64,000 nucleotides of DNA from Flavivirga spongiicola (GCF_030540825.1 NZ_JAUOEO010000002.1:765566-829565); one strand, 5' to 3'; shown: positions 36,475-45,745, counted from the stretch's first letter. The notes: generated by a model not told the origin, from the sequence alone. Numbers and translations are program-made.

Positions 36475-37035
36475 TCAATTATAGTTCGGATTTTCTGGTG
36501 CATTAGACCAAATACTATACTCACCTCCAAACTCTAACATTTTTTCTTTCCAAAAAGACTTGTAGTCTTTCTCTATAATATTATTTTTATATCCATTCTC
36601 GGTAACTACCCATGAATTGGCTTTAAGCTCTTCTTCTAATTGATTTGCTTCCCAACCGGAATATCCGAGAAAAAAGCGAATATCCTTTTCATTTATAGCA
36701 CCTTTTGTAATAAGTTCAGCAACTTTACTAAAATCACCTCCCCAAAAAATGCCCAAGGAAATTTCAATGCTTTCCGGGATTAATTTCGGTATTTTATGAA
36801 TAAAATATAAATTATCTTGTTCTACTGGACCACCATTGTAAACTTTATAAGTGGCTTCAACTTCCGGAACCAGCTCGTTAATAGTGTAATCTAGTGGTTT
36901 GTTAAGAATAAATCCTATAGAGCCATCTTGCGAATGGTCTGCAATTAATACAATTGAGCGATTAAAAGAAACATCACCTATTATCGCAGGTTCAGCGATT
37001 AACAAATCACCTTTCTTTGGTTTTATTGTTATCAT
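36475..37035 (-). CDS. YqgE/AlgH family protein
   Basis: 186 residues, full length for the family (UPF0301). Motifs: KGDLLIAEPAIIGDVSFNRS at the start, DGSIGFILNKPL, NGGPVEQDNLYFIH, FFLGYSGWEANQLEEELK. The biochemical role is not established in any member; some were linked to alginate regulation in Pseudomonas. It is cytoplasmic and single, with no operon partner on this side. Confidence 0.93.
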   Translation of the reverse strand: MITIKPKKGDLLIAEPAIIGDVSFNRSIVLIADHSQDGSIGFILNKPLDYTINELVPEVEATYKVYNGGPVEQDNLYFIHKIPKLIPESIEISLGIFWGGDFSKVAELITKGAINEKDIRFFLGYSGWEANQLEEELKANSWVVTENGYKNNIIEKDYKSFWKEKMLEFGGEYSIWSNAPENPNYN

Positions 37036-37673
37036 GCTTTTGAGGTATTAGCAACTAAATCTAATATTTATTTATTAGAAAAGCAACTGTTTTATTGATA
37101 GAAATGGTTTAAACTTTTTTGATTGAAGCGAAAAATAGTGATTTCCTGCCTGTCAGCAGCTACGGTGTACCCACATCTTTTTAAGTAATTATCCCTGTTC
37201 GTTTAATTACTGTAAACTATGATTGCTATCTAAACTTTGAGGATCTACAGGTACTAAGACACGAATTTCACAAATATGCACGAATAGAATCACTTAAAGT
37301 AGAGGGTTATTATACTCAACATAAACACGAATCTGGCTTTCAGTCTGCCAAACCTGTCGATAGACAGGAATATTAGTGAGGCCGGCTGGTCGGGTATGTT
37401 TGTGCATTCGTGACGAGCTTTTTTAAACTATGGTATGTTTCCATATTTGTGGGTACATTAGCTGCAAGCAGGCAGGCATTTCCAAATGAAAGCTTTTTTG
37501 AGATACATAAGCATTGTTATGGAGTAATAAAAAACAAAATGTGGGGATGAAAGGGCATTTTGCAGCCAATTATAAAAACATGTGCTTAGCTTGATTGGGT
37601 AGTTTGAAACCACTTCCATAAAAAAATGCCTTCAAATTTTGAAGGCATCTTTTAATATAAAAGAAGTAAATAA
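37036..37673. other. Intergenic region with palindromic repeats
   Basis: 638 bp without a gene. Repeat-type sequences include CACGAATTTCACAAATATGC at about 37260-37279 with a partial inverted match (TTTGTGCATTCGTGA) near 37400, the hairpin CCTGTCGATAGACAGG near 37350, and CAGGCAGGCA near 37470. These are typical dispersed intergenic pieces of this group. The HU terminator lies at the right edge. Confidence 0.55.
37620..37650 (-). terminator. Terminator of the HU gene
   Basis: ATGCCTTCAAA / TTTGAAGGCAT (37626-37648) forms a tight stem that on the minus strand is followed by TTTTTTT. The HU stop is 24 bp upstream. Confidence 0.85.
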
Positions 37674-37946
37674 CTAGTTTACTGCACTTGATAAATCTGA
37701 TCCAGCTTTAAACTTAACAACGTTTTTAGCTTTAATTTTGATAGTTTGTCCAGTTTGAGGATTTCTTCCTTCTCTTGCAGCTCTTTTAGAAACTGACCAA
37801 GATCCAAATCCAACTAAAGAAACTCTATTACCCTTTTGTAAAGCTCCTTCAATTTCAATTATTGCGCACTCTAAAGCTTTTTTTGCAGCTGCTTTAGTGA
37901 TCCCTGCGTGTTCTGCCATTGCGTCGATTAAATCTGTTTTGTTCAT
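37674..37946 (-). CDS. HU family DNA-binding protein
   Basis: 90 residues, the standard length. Histone-like nucleoid protein that bends DNA as a dimer. Motifs: MNKTDLIDAMAEHAGITKAA, then GFGSWSVSKRAAREGRNPQT, the DNA-binding arm with GRNPQTG and KAKNVVKFKAG. A separate transcript with its own promoter at 38003-38033 and a strong terminator, as expected for an abundant protein. Acts in the nucleoid; which of several HU paralogues it is cannot be said. Confidence 0.96.
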   Translation of the reverse strand: MNKTDLIDAMAEHAGITKAAAKKALECAIIEIEGALQKGNRVSLVGFGSWSVSKRAAREGRNPQTGQTIKIKAKNVVKFKAGSDLSSAVN

Positions 37947-38002
37947 AATATAAATTTTAATTATTAATAAAATTGGTTAAACATTATTGTTAAATCCTAC
38001 TA

Positions 38003-38033
38003 CAAATTTATACGGATTATGAAACCATGCAAG
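38003..38033 (-). promoter_or_regulatory. Promoter of the HU gene
   Basis: On the minus strand CTTG (38030-38033, one mismatch to TTTG), 19 nt, then TAAATTTG (38003-38010). The start codon is 57 nt downstream. Confidence 0.6.
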
Positions 38034-38135
38034 TAATAGCAAGCGAAAAACACGGTATTGTTAATAACTTGATGCTTTTGTTAATAAAGGAAGTGTATTT
38101 TATCGATAATTTGTAATATCAATGAGAATAAGGGT

Positions 38136-39083
38136 TTAGAGCGCTTTCGCATTTCTTTCAAAAGCGTAACCGTTTAAAAGCGATTTTATATCCATAGTTC
38201 GTTTGCCAGGAAGCTTAATTTCTTTTATTATGATGTAACCATTTGTAACAGCAACTTTTAACTCTTTCTTATTAGAAATTATGGTTCCAATATTATTTTT
38301 ATGTGGCACCATTTCTTTTTCTGCTTGATAGATTTTTACATCTAACTCATGATCTCCATTTATTAAAGTACACCAAGCTGCCGGGTACGGACTTAAGCCA
38401 CGTATCTTATTATATATATTGTCTATAGATGCGTTCCAATCAATTTTACAATTGTCTTTATTTAATTTATAAGCCGTTCTAATATCTTTAGTTGCTTTCT
38501 GTGGTGTAGTTTTAACATCTCCCTTTTGTATTGCGTTTACCGTTTTTAAAACTAAGGAACTTCCTATAGTCATTAATTTATCATGTAAACTGCCTACGTT
38601 TTCATCAGCTTCTATTTCAATTTCTTTTTGAAGAATCATATCTCCCGTATCAATTTTTTCATCAATGAAGAAGGTCGAAACGCCTGTTTTGGTTTCACCA
38701 TTAATAATAACCCAATTAATGGGGGCTGCTCCACGGTAGTTAGGTAGTAATGAGGCATGCAAATTAAAAGTACCGTATTCTGGCATTTGCCAAACCAGCT
38801 TTGGTAGCATTCTAAAGGCCACTACAATTTGAAGGTTTGCTTTAAGTGCTTTCAGTTCTTCTAAAAAACCGTCATGCTTTAAATTGGTTGGTTGTAAAAT
38901 TTTTAAGTTAGTTTCTTTCGCATATAATTTCACAGCACTTTCGTTTAGCTTACGTCCACGTCCAGCAGGTTTATCGGGAGCAGTTATAACACCAACTATA
39001 TTATATTGGTTTTCTACTAATGCTTTTAAAGTGGCAACAGCAAAATCTGGTGTGCCCATAAATATGATTCTTAAATCTTTCAT
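38136..39083 (-). CDS. fmt: Methionyl-tRNA formyltransferase
   Basis: Formylates initiator Met-tRNA using 10-formyl-THF. 315 residues. N-terminal formyltransferase domain with FMGTPDFAVATLKAL, DKPAGRGRKL, catalytic-site HASLLPNYRGAAPINW and DTGDMILQ; C-terminal domain with LSPYPAAWC and FERNAKAL at the end. It follows recQ by 74 bp on the same strand and may share its transcript. The start ATG gives MKDLRIIFMGTPDFAV, the usual beginning. No defects seen. Confidence 0.97.
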   Translation of the reverse strand: MKDLRIIFMGTPDFAVATLKALVENQYNIVGVITAPDKPAGRGRKLNESAVKLYAKETNLKILQPTNLKHDGFLEELKALKANLQIVVAFRMLPKLVWQMPEYGTFNLHASLLPNYRGAAPINWVIINGETKTGVSTFFIDEKIDTGDMILQKEIEIEADENVGSLHDKLMTIGSSLVLKTVNAIQKGDVKTTPQKATKDIRTAYKLNKDNCKIDWNASIDNIYNKIRGLSPYPAAWCTLINGDHELDVKIYQAEKEMVPHKNNIGTIISNKKELKVAVTNGYIIIKEIKLPGKRTMDIKSLLNGYAFERNAKAL

Positions 39084-39157
39084 CTATTGAATATTCATTT
39101 TTATCTCTGTCAGGTGTCATGTGCTTCTAAAATAATTTAAAATTCAAGGAGCTCATT

Positions 39158-41062
39158 TCATATATGACTTAATTTATATGTATTTGTTGGGGTAATAATA
39201 ATGATGTTATGCTCTAATAACAATTTTAAGACTATTTTTAAATCAGTTTCTTTACAATTTAATGTTGAAATCATTTCTCTAGATGATTTATCACCTTTTT
39301 CTAATAATTTTATAATGCGTTTTTTTGTAGTATTAATGTCTAGTGCGTTAGTATCTTTTTTAGAGCTTGTACAAACCGAGCAAATACCACATGGTTTTAT
39401 GTCTTTTTCCCCAAAGTAGGTGAGGAGTTGTATGCTTTTACAAACCGAATCGTTTTCAATATAATCAAGCATGGCATTAACCTGATTCTGTTTTAATTTA
39501 TTTTGTTGTTCTATAGTTGATGCAATTTTGTTAATTGTTTTTTCATCTTCACGAGGTTCTATAAAAGTGACCTGAGCATCTGTTTTTGCTAAATTAAGGG
39601 TAATGATTTCATCACTTTCTAATTGTTGAAGTGTATGGATTAATTTACTTTCGGTTACCGATGCTTTTTTAGAAATTTTCATCAAATCAATTTTGGTAAC
39701 ATGGTCGAAAATGCCACCATACATTCTTAATATTGATTTTACGATAATATTAAAGTCTTGATGAGTTTCTAAATAATTAAAAAGAGCCGCGCTCGATATA
39801 ATAAATTGAACAGTTATTTTGTTTTTAAACTGTTTCGATAAGGTGATAATACTATTTCTATCTAATAACAATAAGGCATTATAGCACAAAACAGAACTAA
39901 AATTATAGGTTTTACAAAAGGTATTAAACTCAAAATCAAAAGTTATGTATTCGCCCTCACCATACGCTATTTGAAAATAGTTACATAATTTTCTATAAAC
40001 TTGCTTAACAAAATCTACTGTTGGTAAAACGCTTAAAAACTGATTTTTTACTAAAATGGAGTCGCTATTGTTTTTTAGAATCACAGCAAAAGCTTTTTCA
40101 CCATTGCGCCCTACACGACCAGCCTCTTGAAAATAGCTTTCAATACTCTCTGGCAAATTAAAATGAATTACAGTTTTAACATCTGGTTTGTCAATACCCA
40201 TACCAAAAGCATTAGTAGCGACCATAACCTGTTTTTGGTTTTGTGACCATGCTGTCATGTTGGTATCTTTTTCAATATTTGAAAGGCCACCATGATAATA
40301 AGTTGAAGAGATGTTTTTAGATGCTAAAAATGTGCTAATTTCTAAGGTTAATTTTCTATTTCTAACATAAATAATTGATGATGATGTGTATTTTTTTAAA
40401 ATGGTTTCAAGGCGGTAATATTTATCATTTTCATGATATACCATATACGCTAAATTTGGTCTGGCAAACGATCGTTTAAATATTTTAGGTTGAATAAAAT
40501 CAAGTTCTTTTATAATATCTTTAACGACTTCTGGTTTTGCTGAAGCGGTTAAAGCAACCACATTTGCACTAGGTTGTATTTGACGTAATAGTGATATATT
40601 TTTGTAAGCAGGCCTAAAATCACTTCCCCATTGCGAAATACAATGAGCTTCATCAACTGCTATCAGATTCACATTCATTTGTTTGATGCGACCCTGTACC
40701 AACTCTTGTTGTAAACGTTCTGGCGATACATATAAAAACTTATAATTTCCGTAAATACAGTTATCTAAAAGAGTGTCTAATTGGCTGTAACTTATCCCGC
40801 TTGTAATTGCCATAGCTTTGATACCTTTATTATTTAAAGCTAATACTTGGTCTTTCATAAGGGAAATTAAAGGTGAAATAACGATACAAATACCATCCTT
40901 AGCTAAGGATGGTATTTGAAAGCATAATGATTTTCCACCACCAGTTGGTAATAACACAAAAGTATCTTCACCATCAATGACCGCATTAATAATAGCTTCT
41001 TGGTTATGCCGGAACTCTGTAAACTTCCAGTAACGTTCTAATATGTTTATGGGGTGTTCCAT
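39158..41062 (-). CDS. recQ: RecQ-type ATP-dependent DNA helicase
   Basis: 634 residues, 3'-5' DNA helicase of recombination and repair. Q-like motif with FRHNQEAI, Walker A (LPTGGGKSLCFQIP), Walker B DEAHCISQWG, motif VALTASA, motif VI QEAGRVGRNG. The zinc-binding region CKSIQLL...CGICSVC is near 545-570, then a winged helix. No clear HRDC domain follows; the C-terminal 60 residues form a short helical piece. The gene starts 1 bp before the stop of the AAA ATPase gene upstream, so the two are coupled. Confidence 0.95.
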   Translation of the reverse strand: MEHPINILERYWKFTEFRHNQEAIINAVIDGEDTFVLLPTGGGKSLCFQIPSLAKDGICIVISPLISLMKDQVLALNNKGIKAMAITSGISYSQLDTLLDNCIYGNYKFLYVSPERLQQELVQGRIKQMNVNLIAVDEAHCISQWGSDFRPAYKNISLLRQIQPSANVVALTASAKPEVVKDIIKELDFIQPKIFKRSFARPNLAYMVYHENDKYYRLETILKKYTSSSIIYVRNRKLTLEISTFLASKNISSTYYHGGLSNIEKDTNMTAWSQNQKQVMVATNAFGMGIDKPDVKTVIHFNLPESIESYFQEAGRVGRNGEKAFAVILKNNSDSILVKNQFLSVLPTVDFVKQVYRKLCNYFQIAYGEGEYITFDFEFNTFCKTYNFSSVLCYNALLLLDRNSIITLSKQFKNKITVQFIISSAALFNYLETHQDFNIIVKSILRMYGGIFDHVTKIDLMKISKKASVTESKLIHTLQQLESDEIITLNLAKTDAQVTFIEPREDEKTINKIASTIEQQNKLKQNQVNAMLDYIENDSVCKSIQLLTYFGEKDIKPCGICSVCTSSKKDTNALDINTTKKRIIKLLEKGDKSSREMISTLNCKETDLKIVLKLLLEHNIIIITPTNTYKLSHI

Positions 41063-41063
41063 A

Positions 41064-41603
41064 TTACATATTCAAGGTATTTAAAATAAAATCAGTTCTA
41101 TTTTCAACGGTGTCAAAAGGGACATCAATAAGGTTATAATTAAAATATTGATAGGTTTTAAGTAAGTGTTTATGAATATCCAAAGCCTGTTCATAATTTT
41201 CGTAGCGTTCATTATCACTCTTATATATAGACTCCCAAGGTTTTAAAATAAAAACCCTATCGTAGACCAAATTGTTACAAGTATTTACAAAGTCCTGCGG
41301 ATAGATGTCTCCAATGTAATCCATGTAAGCTAACACATCTGGAAGCCCTCTATCAAAAAAAGTAATTTCAGATGAAAACGTGCTGGCATTTAAAAATTGT
41401 TGCTGTCTACCCTTTAAAAGCAATTCACTAAATAATAGCGGGTTGGTTAAAAACAGCTGATCAATGCCTTCTTTTTTTGCATTTAAAGTAACCTGACGTG
41501 AAATTTCTTCAAGGCAGGTGTAGCCTCTATTAACCAACTCATTTATTAAAGTAGATTTTCCTGTTCCAGGACCACCTGTGATTACAATTTTTTTTGTGCT
41601 CAA
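41064..41603 (-). CDS. AAA ATPase of the NadR/AAA_28 group
   Basis: 179 residues. Walker A (ITGGPGTGKSTLINEL), EISRQVT, and FFDRGLPDVLAYMD with the Walker B type Asp, then a region with DNERYENYEQALDIHKHLL. This is the AAA_28 layout, with likely kinase or nucleotide-binding activity. The partner and substrate are unknown. It starts the pair with recQ. Confidence 0.85.
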   Translation of the reverse strand: MSTKKIVITGGPGTGKSTLINELVNRGYTCLEEISRQVTLNAKKEGIDQLFLTNPLLFSELLLKGRQQQFLNASTFSSEITFFDRGLPDVLAYMDYIGDIYPQDFVNTCNNLVYDRVFILKPWESIYKSDNERYENYEQALDIHKHLLKTYQYFNYNLIDVPFDTVENRTDFILNTLNM

Positions 41604-41780
41604 ATCGGGATTATTTTACCGTAAAAATCGTAATTAAACTGCGATTAAAAAAATGCAAGGAAAAACAGCTATAACTAACGTTTTTAATTCACGGTATCAT
41701 ATTTGTACAAATGCTAATTCGTTGTGAGCAGCAAAATCTAAGTATACTATTAAAAATAAGGATATAAACAGATGAAACTG

Positions 41781-41788
41781 TATATTTG
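41781..41788 (+). promoter_or_regulatory. Putative -7 box of the DUF493 gene
   Basis: TATATTTG, a full match to TAnnTTTG. Transcription would begin near 41795, so any start codon before that is ruled out. This decides for the ATG at 41801. Confidence 0.45.
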
Positions 41789-41800
41789 CATGATATAAAA

Positions 41801-42100
41801 ATGACTATGAATACACCTTCAAATCCTGAAGAATTTTACGAAAAACTAAAGGGGCAATTATATGAAACAGCAAGTTGGCCAGCAGAATACTTATATAAGT
41901 TCATTATAAAATCTGATGCTAAAAAGATAGCTAAGCTAGAGGCCATTTTTAATAATCTTGGAGCTGTTATAAATAAAATTGAATCTAAAAATGGCAAATA
42001 TACAAGTGTTTCTGTCAATTTACTGATGAAGAACCCGGATACTGTTGTTGAAAAGTATAAAGAAGTTGCAGAAAAAGTTGAAGGGGTGATAAGTCTTTAG
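41801..42100 (+). CDS. DUF493 family protein
   Basis: Small cytoplasmic protein (about 99 residues) of the YbeD-like DUF493 family. Motifs: SNPEEFYEKLKGQL, WPAEYLYKFIIKSD, LEAIFNNLGAVINK, GKYTSVSVNLLMKNP; beta-alpha-beta fold. E. coli YbeD has no fixed role; a link to lipoic acid synthesis was suggested. An upstream TTG at 41786 falls inside the -7 box and is not used. The DUF4290 gene follows 68 bp downstream. Confidence 0.88.
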   Translation: MTMNTPSNPEEFYEKLKGQLYETASWPAEYLYKFIIKSDAKKIAKLEAIFNNLGAVINKIESKNGKYTSVSVNLLMKNPDTVVEKYKEVAEKVEGVISL

Positions 42101-42167
42101 TTTTTTTTTGTATTTTGCGCATGCATACCAACTTACATGCATAATAATTAACTCTACACATTTAATT

Positions 42168-42812
42168 TTGACTATAGATAATTTAGAATACAATACAGAG
42201 CGTGAGCATTTAATCATTCCGGAATATGGCCGCCATATGCAGAAGATGATTAATTATGCTAAAAGTATAGAAGTAAAAGAGGAACGTAATAAAGTAGCTA
42301 AAGCCATTATTTCAGTAATGGGAAATATGCAACCGCATTTAAGAGATGTTCCAGATTTTCAGCATAAACTTTGGGATCAACTTTTTATTATGGCCAATTT
42401 CGAATTGGATGTTGACTCTCCTTACGAAAAGCCTACTAAAGAACTTTTTGAAGAACGCCCGGAGCCTTTAAAATACCCACAGAACTTTCCTAAATATCGT
42501 TTTTATGGAAATAATATTAAAACAATGATAGATGTGGCAAATACTTGGGAAGAAGGCGAACTTAAAGAAGCTTTAACATTCACAATTGCTAATCATATGA
42601 AAAAGTGTTTTTTAAATTGGAATAAAGACACAGTTGAAGATGCCGTGATTTTCAATCATTTGTATGAGCTTTCTGGAGGGAAAATTAATTTAAAAGATTC
42701 CAAAGAAGATTTATCAGATGCTACCAGTCTGTTGCGCTCAAAAAATAAATTTTCAAGTAATAAGAAAAGCCATCATAAAAAGAGTTCTAATAGACAAAGA
42801 AAACGCTACTAG
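42168..42812 (+). CDS. DUF4290 family protein
   Basis: About 214 residues, conserved in Bacteroidota, function unknown. Family phrases: TIDNLEYNTEREHLIIPEYGR near the start, HLRDVPDFQHKLWDQLF, PYEKPTKELF, YGNNIKTMI; then a basic tail (KKSHHKKSSNRQRKRY). The frame stays open to 42108 but the family begins at the L/M of TIDNLEY, and the only fitting codon is TTG at 42168-42170. It precedes murA by 12 bp, a pairing that is common in this phylum, so they are probably cotranscribed. Confidence 0.85.
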   Translation: MTIDNLEYNTEREHLIIPEYGRHMQKMINYAKSIEVKEERNKVAKAIISVMGNMQPHLRDVPDFQHKLWDQLFIMANFELDVDSPYEKPTKELFEERPEPLKYPQNFPKYRFYGNNIKTMIDVANTWEEGELKEALTFTIANHMKKCFLNWNKDTVEDAVIFNHLYELSGGKINLKDSKEDLSDATSLLRSKNKFSSNKKSHHKKSSNRQRKRY

Positions 42813-42824
42813 TTATAAATAAGT

Positions 42825-44135
42825 ATGGGAACATTTAAAATTGAAGGTGGTCACCAACTAAAAGGAAGCATACAACCTCAAGGAGCCAAAAATGAAGCGT
42901 TACAAATTTTATGTGCAGTTTTACTAACACCGAACTTAGTAACAATAAATAATATTCCAGATATTGTTGATGTTAATAAGTTAATTAGTTTATTAGGAAA
43001 ACTAGGCGTTAAAATTGAAAAATTAGCGCATGGTTCATATACTTTTCAAGCGGATAATCTTGATTTAGATTATTTAGAATCTGATGAATTTAAAGTTGAC
43101 GGACGTGGTTTACGTGGATCTATCATGATTGTTGGTCCTTTGTTAGCACGTTTTGGAAAAGGATATATTCCAAAACCTGGCGGAGATAAAATTGGTCGAA
43201 GACGATTAGATACGCACTTTGAAGGGCTTATTAATCTTGGTGCTAAATTTCGATATAGTAAAGAAGAGCAGTTTTATGGTGTGGAAGCCGATAGATTAAA
43301 AGGAGCTTACATGCTTCTTGAAGAAGCTTCCGTTACAGGAACAGCAAATATTGTTATGGCTGCGGTTTTAGCTGAAGGAAAAACAACAATATACAATGCT
43401 GCTTGCGAGCCTTATTTACAGCAATTATGTAAAATGCTTAATAGAATGGGGGCCAAAATAAGTGGTGTTGGTTCTAATATGTTAATTATAGATGGTGTTG
43501 AAACTTTAGCAGGAACAGACCATACTATGTTGCCGGATATGATTGAAATAGGTAGTTGGATAGGACTTGCTGCTATGACAAAAAGTGAACTGACTATTAC
43601 CAATGTATCTTGGGACGATTTAGGATTGATACCGAATGTTTTTAGAAAATTGGGAATTACTGTTGAACGTCAAGGTGATAATATTCATATTCCTGCACAT
43701 ACAGATGGTTATGAAATACAAAGCTTTATAGATGGATCTATTTTAACGATTTCCGATGCACCGTGGCCAGGGTTTACACCAGATTTGTTAAGTATTATTT
43801 TAGTTGTAGCCACACAAGCCAATGGGAGTGTTTTAATACACCAAAAGATGTTTGAAAGCCGTTTGTTCTTTGTGGATAAATTAATTGATATGGGAGCAAA
43901 AATTATATTATGCGACCCACATCGAGCCACTGTTATTGGGCATGATTTTAAGTCGACATTAAAAGCAACGACTATGACATCACCAGATATTCGGGCAGGA
44001 GTATCATTACTTATTGCAGCACTTTCAGCAAAGGGTACGTCAACAATTCAAAATATTGAACAAATTGATCGTGGTTATGAGCGTATAGATGAACGTTTGC
44101 GTGCTATTGGAGCCAGAATTGAAAGAGTAGATTAG
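42825..44135 (+). CDS. murA: UDP-N-acetylglucosamine 1-carboxyvinyltransferase
   Basis: First committed step of peptidoglycan synthesis: transfers enolpyruvate from PEP to UDP-GlcNAc. 436 residues. KNEALQILCA near 22-31, RGLRGSIMIVGPLLAR near 94-109, GVSLLIAAL and GYERIDERL near the end. The active-site loop reads KPGGDKIGRRRLD, so Asp121 stands where E. coli MurA has Cys115 (PGGCTIG). The Cys is the target of fosfomycin, and the Asp form is known to be resistant, as in Mycobacterium. It follows DUF4290 by 12 bp and is otherwise of normal length. Confidence 0.97.
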   Translation: MGTFKIEGGHQLKGSIQPQGAKNEALQILCAVLLTPNLVTINNIPDIVDVNKLISLLGKLGVKIEKLAHGSYTFQADNLDLDYLESDEFKVDGRGLRGSIMIVGPLLARFGKGYIPKPGGDKIGRRRLDTHFEGLINLGAKFRYSKEEQFYGVEADRLKGAYMLLEEASVTGTANIVMAAVLAEGKTTIYNAACEPYLQQLCKMLNRMGAKISGVGSNMLIIDGVETLAGTDHTMLPDMIEIGSWIGLAAMTKSELTITNVSWDDLGLIPNVFRKLGITVERQGDNIHIPAHTDGYEIQSFIDGSILTISDAPWPGFTPDLLSIILVVATQANGSVLIHQKMFESRLFFVDKLIDMGAKIILCDPHRATVIGHDFKSTLKATTMTSPDIRAGVSLLIAALSAKGTSTIQNIEQIDRGYERIDERLRAIGARIERVD

Positions 44136-44205
44136 TTTTTAAAGCTACAATTTTCAAATTAACTTAAGCTTTAAATCTTTTTATTACTTTAAAGGATAGC
44201 AAATA

Positions 44206-44436
44206 TTAACCAATAGTTTGAGTAAATCGTAATTCGTCGTATTTATCTTTTATGTGTTTTAAGAAGTATCGTCCTTTGGAGTTTGTGTTTTCAAACTCGT
44301 GCCATACAGCTATGGGAAAATTATGATATTGTCTAATTTGTTTGTTTTTTTTAAGTTCTATTTCTAGAGTTTTACTTTCAAAATCATAGCCTATACTAGT
44401 CAGGATTGAAGATTCAATTTGTTTTCGTTCTATCAT
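44206..44436 (-). CDS. KTSC domain protein
   Basis: 76 residues. It has the family features: IESSILTSIGYDF, EIELKKNKQIRQYHNFP, VWHEFEN, KGRYFLKHIKDKY. KTSC domains (PF13619) were named for lysyl-tRNA synthetase C-terminal-like; function is unknown, likely nucleic-acid or ligand binding. It converges with murA. No signal peptide. Confidence 0.85.
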   Translation of the reverse strand: MIERKQIESSILTSIGYDFESKTLEIELKKNKQIRQYHNFPIAVWHEFENTNSKGRYFLKHIKDKYDELRFTQTIG

Positions 44437-44801
44437 ATATTAAAGACTTGGTTGGTTTAATTAAAAGTAAGACTTTTTTAAAAAAAAGAACAATACGTAT
44501 TCATACGTAATTTTGATGAACAATTACTAGCAATGAGAGCAGATTTAGATGTTTTGTTATCAATATCTTTTCTTAAAATCGGTTAATCCTTATTCAGCTT
44601 ACGACAATAAAAATGAAAAAACTCAATGTCTAATAGATTATCTAAATCAAGTTTTAGGTTTTATTTTTCGTTATGAGTTAACTTTTTTCGATAAAGAGCA
44701 AACTTATGTTAAAAATTAGTTGCTTTTATACTTTTTGTACCATGATGAATTTAAGATACCTACAAAATATATATATTTAATTAAATAATTAATTTTAAAA
44801 A
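44437..44801. other. Intergenic stretch
   Basis: 365 bp, with no gene that holds an open frame. Several short fragments interrupted by stops are present on the plus strand, possibly a decayed gene. The segment TTTTTGTACCATGATGAATTTAAGATACC near the right edge has the TTTG of a -33 box (44735-44738) but a poor -7 match. Confidence 0.4.
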
Positions 44802-45146
44802 ATGTATAAAAAAATTGTAGTAGTATTAGTCATTGCATTAAGTTTTAGTTTTGCTTCTTTTTCTCCAGTAGAATATAATACCAGTAAAGGAATTGAGACA
44901 TTCCATGTAGAGAATAGTGATTTTGGGATTACTTTGAGGTATTATAATAAAGATTCAAATGACCATGAGTTTAAAGTAAAAACTTGTGGTTCGACTACAA
45001 AAATTAAATTTGAAAAAAGCAGAACATCCTCAGTAACAATTCAAACCGGATGCAGTGATGCTATTATTTATGATAATTGTAAAGAGATTAAAGTAAAAAA
45101 GGGTGATAAAATTACCATAAAGAATGGTTGTATTACAATAGATTAA
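44802..45146 (+). CDS. Small secreted cysteine-containing protein
   Basis: 114 residues. Signal peptide about 1-21 (ALSFSFASF). The mature part is beta-rich with FGITLRYYNKDS, KVKTCGSTT, IQTGCSDA, YDNCKEI, KNGCITID: four Cys that could form two disulfides in the periplasm. No named family. It has its own terminator (45173-45206) and no operon partner. Confidence 0.7.
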   Translation: MYKKIVVVLVIALSFSFASFSPVEYNTSKGIETFHVENSDFGITLRYYNKDSNDHEFKVKTCGSTTKIKFEKSRTSSVTIQTGCSDAIIYDNCKEIKVKKGDKITIKNGCITID

Positions 45147-45172
45147 ATGTTCTTAAAATTAAGATCAACTTA

Positions 45173-45206
45173 AAAAGCTTCAAATTTCTTTTTTGAAGCT
45201 TTTTTG
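45173..45206 (+). terminator. Terminator of the small secreted protein gene
   Basis: AAAAAGCTTCAAA (45173-45185) pairs with TTTGAAGCTTTTT (45193-45205), a 13-bp stem followed by T. Confidence 0.88.
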
Positions 45207-45362
45207 TTTTATAATCAAAGTCTTAACTTTTGTTTAAGTCTTATTTTTAAAATCTGTGATATTTGTGCCCAACTTTTATTATTCAATAAGTTGTGTACAT
45301 GCGGTAGATTCAAAAAGGAGTGTTACTGATAAGAACATTTGACCAGTAAGTATATATTATAT

Positions 45363-45397
45363 CCCCAGAAAAATATGAAATCTCATATAATCTGGGG
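45363..45397. repeat. Two-part hairpin
   Basis: CCCCAGA (45363-45369) pairs with TCTGGGG (45391-45397); inside, ATATGA pairs with TCATAT around an AATC loop. There is no T-tract, so it is not an ordinary terminator. It may be the fold of a small RNA or a dispersed intergenic repeat. Confidence 0.55.
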
Positions 45398-45529
45398 TAA
45401 CAACTATTTTTATGATAAATAAAAAAAACCTAAGTTTAATGTAAAGTTATTGAAAAACGTTACTTTTTAGGAAGTTGATGTATTTTCATTGCCGTTAGAA
45501 TTAATTTATTTGCAATGAATAGTAGACGT

Positions 45530-45745
45530 TTAAGGTCTGCCTTTTAACCTTTTCTCTATTTTTTGCTTAATTACAGTTAAGCGTTTCATTAAATCCATAA
45601 TTTCTGGATCCTTCTCTTCTTTGTAAATTTTATTTAAGCTTAATATTAAATTTTTAACTTCTCTTGATGCTTCTATTCGTTCGCTGGTTGTTTTAAAAGA
45701 CTGTTTGCGTTGCTCGAATTCTAAAGCGTTACTAATAATATCCAT
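45530..45745 (-). CDS. Small helical protein, paralogue of 45905-46129
   Basis: 71 residues, mostly charged helices: ISNALEFEQRKQSFKTTSER, SREVKNLILSLNKIYKEEKD, DLMKRLTVIKQKIEKRLKG. No named family. It has about 60 percent identity by eye to the next gene, with the same length and ending. Likely a DNA- or RNA-associated or regulatory protein, but this is only a guess. Both stand alone in the minus direction. Confidence 0.7.
   Translation of the reverse strand: MDIISNALEFEQRKQSFKTTSERIEASREVKNLILSLNKIYKEEKDPEIMDLMKRLTVIKQKIEKRLKGRP

Larger units (their letters stand above)
45147..45529. other. Intergenic region with terminator and hairpin
   Basis: 383 bp without a gene. It contains a terminator (45173-45206) for the secreted protein and, at 45363-45397, a long hairpin. 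The remainder is AT-rich with nothing I recognise. Confidence 0.5.
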
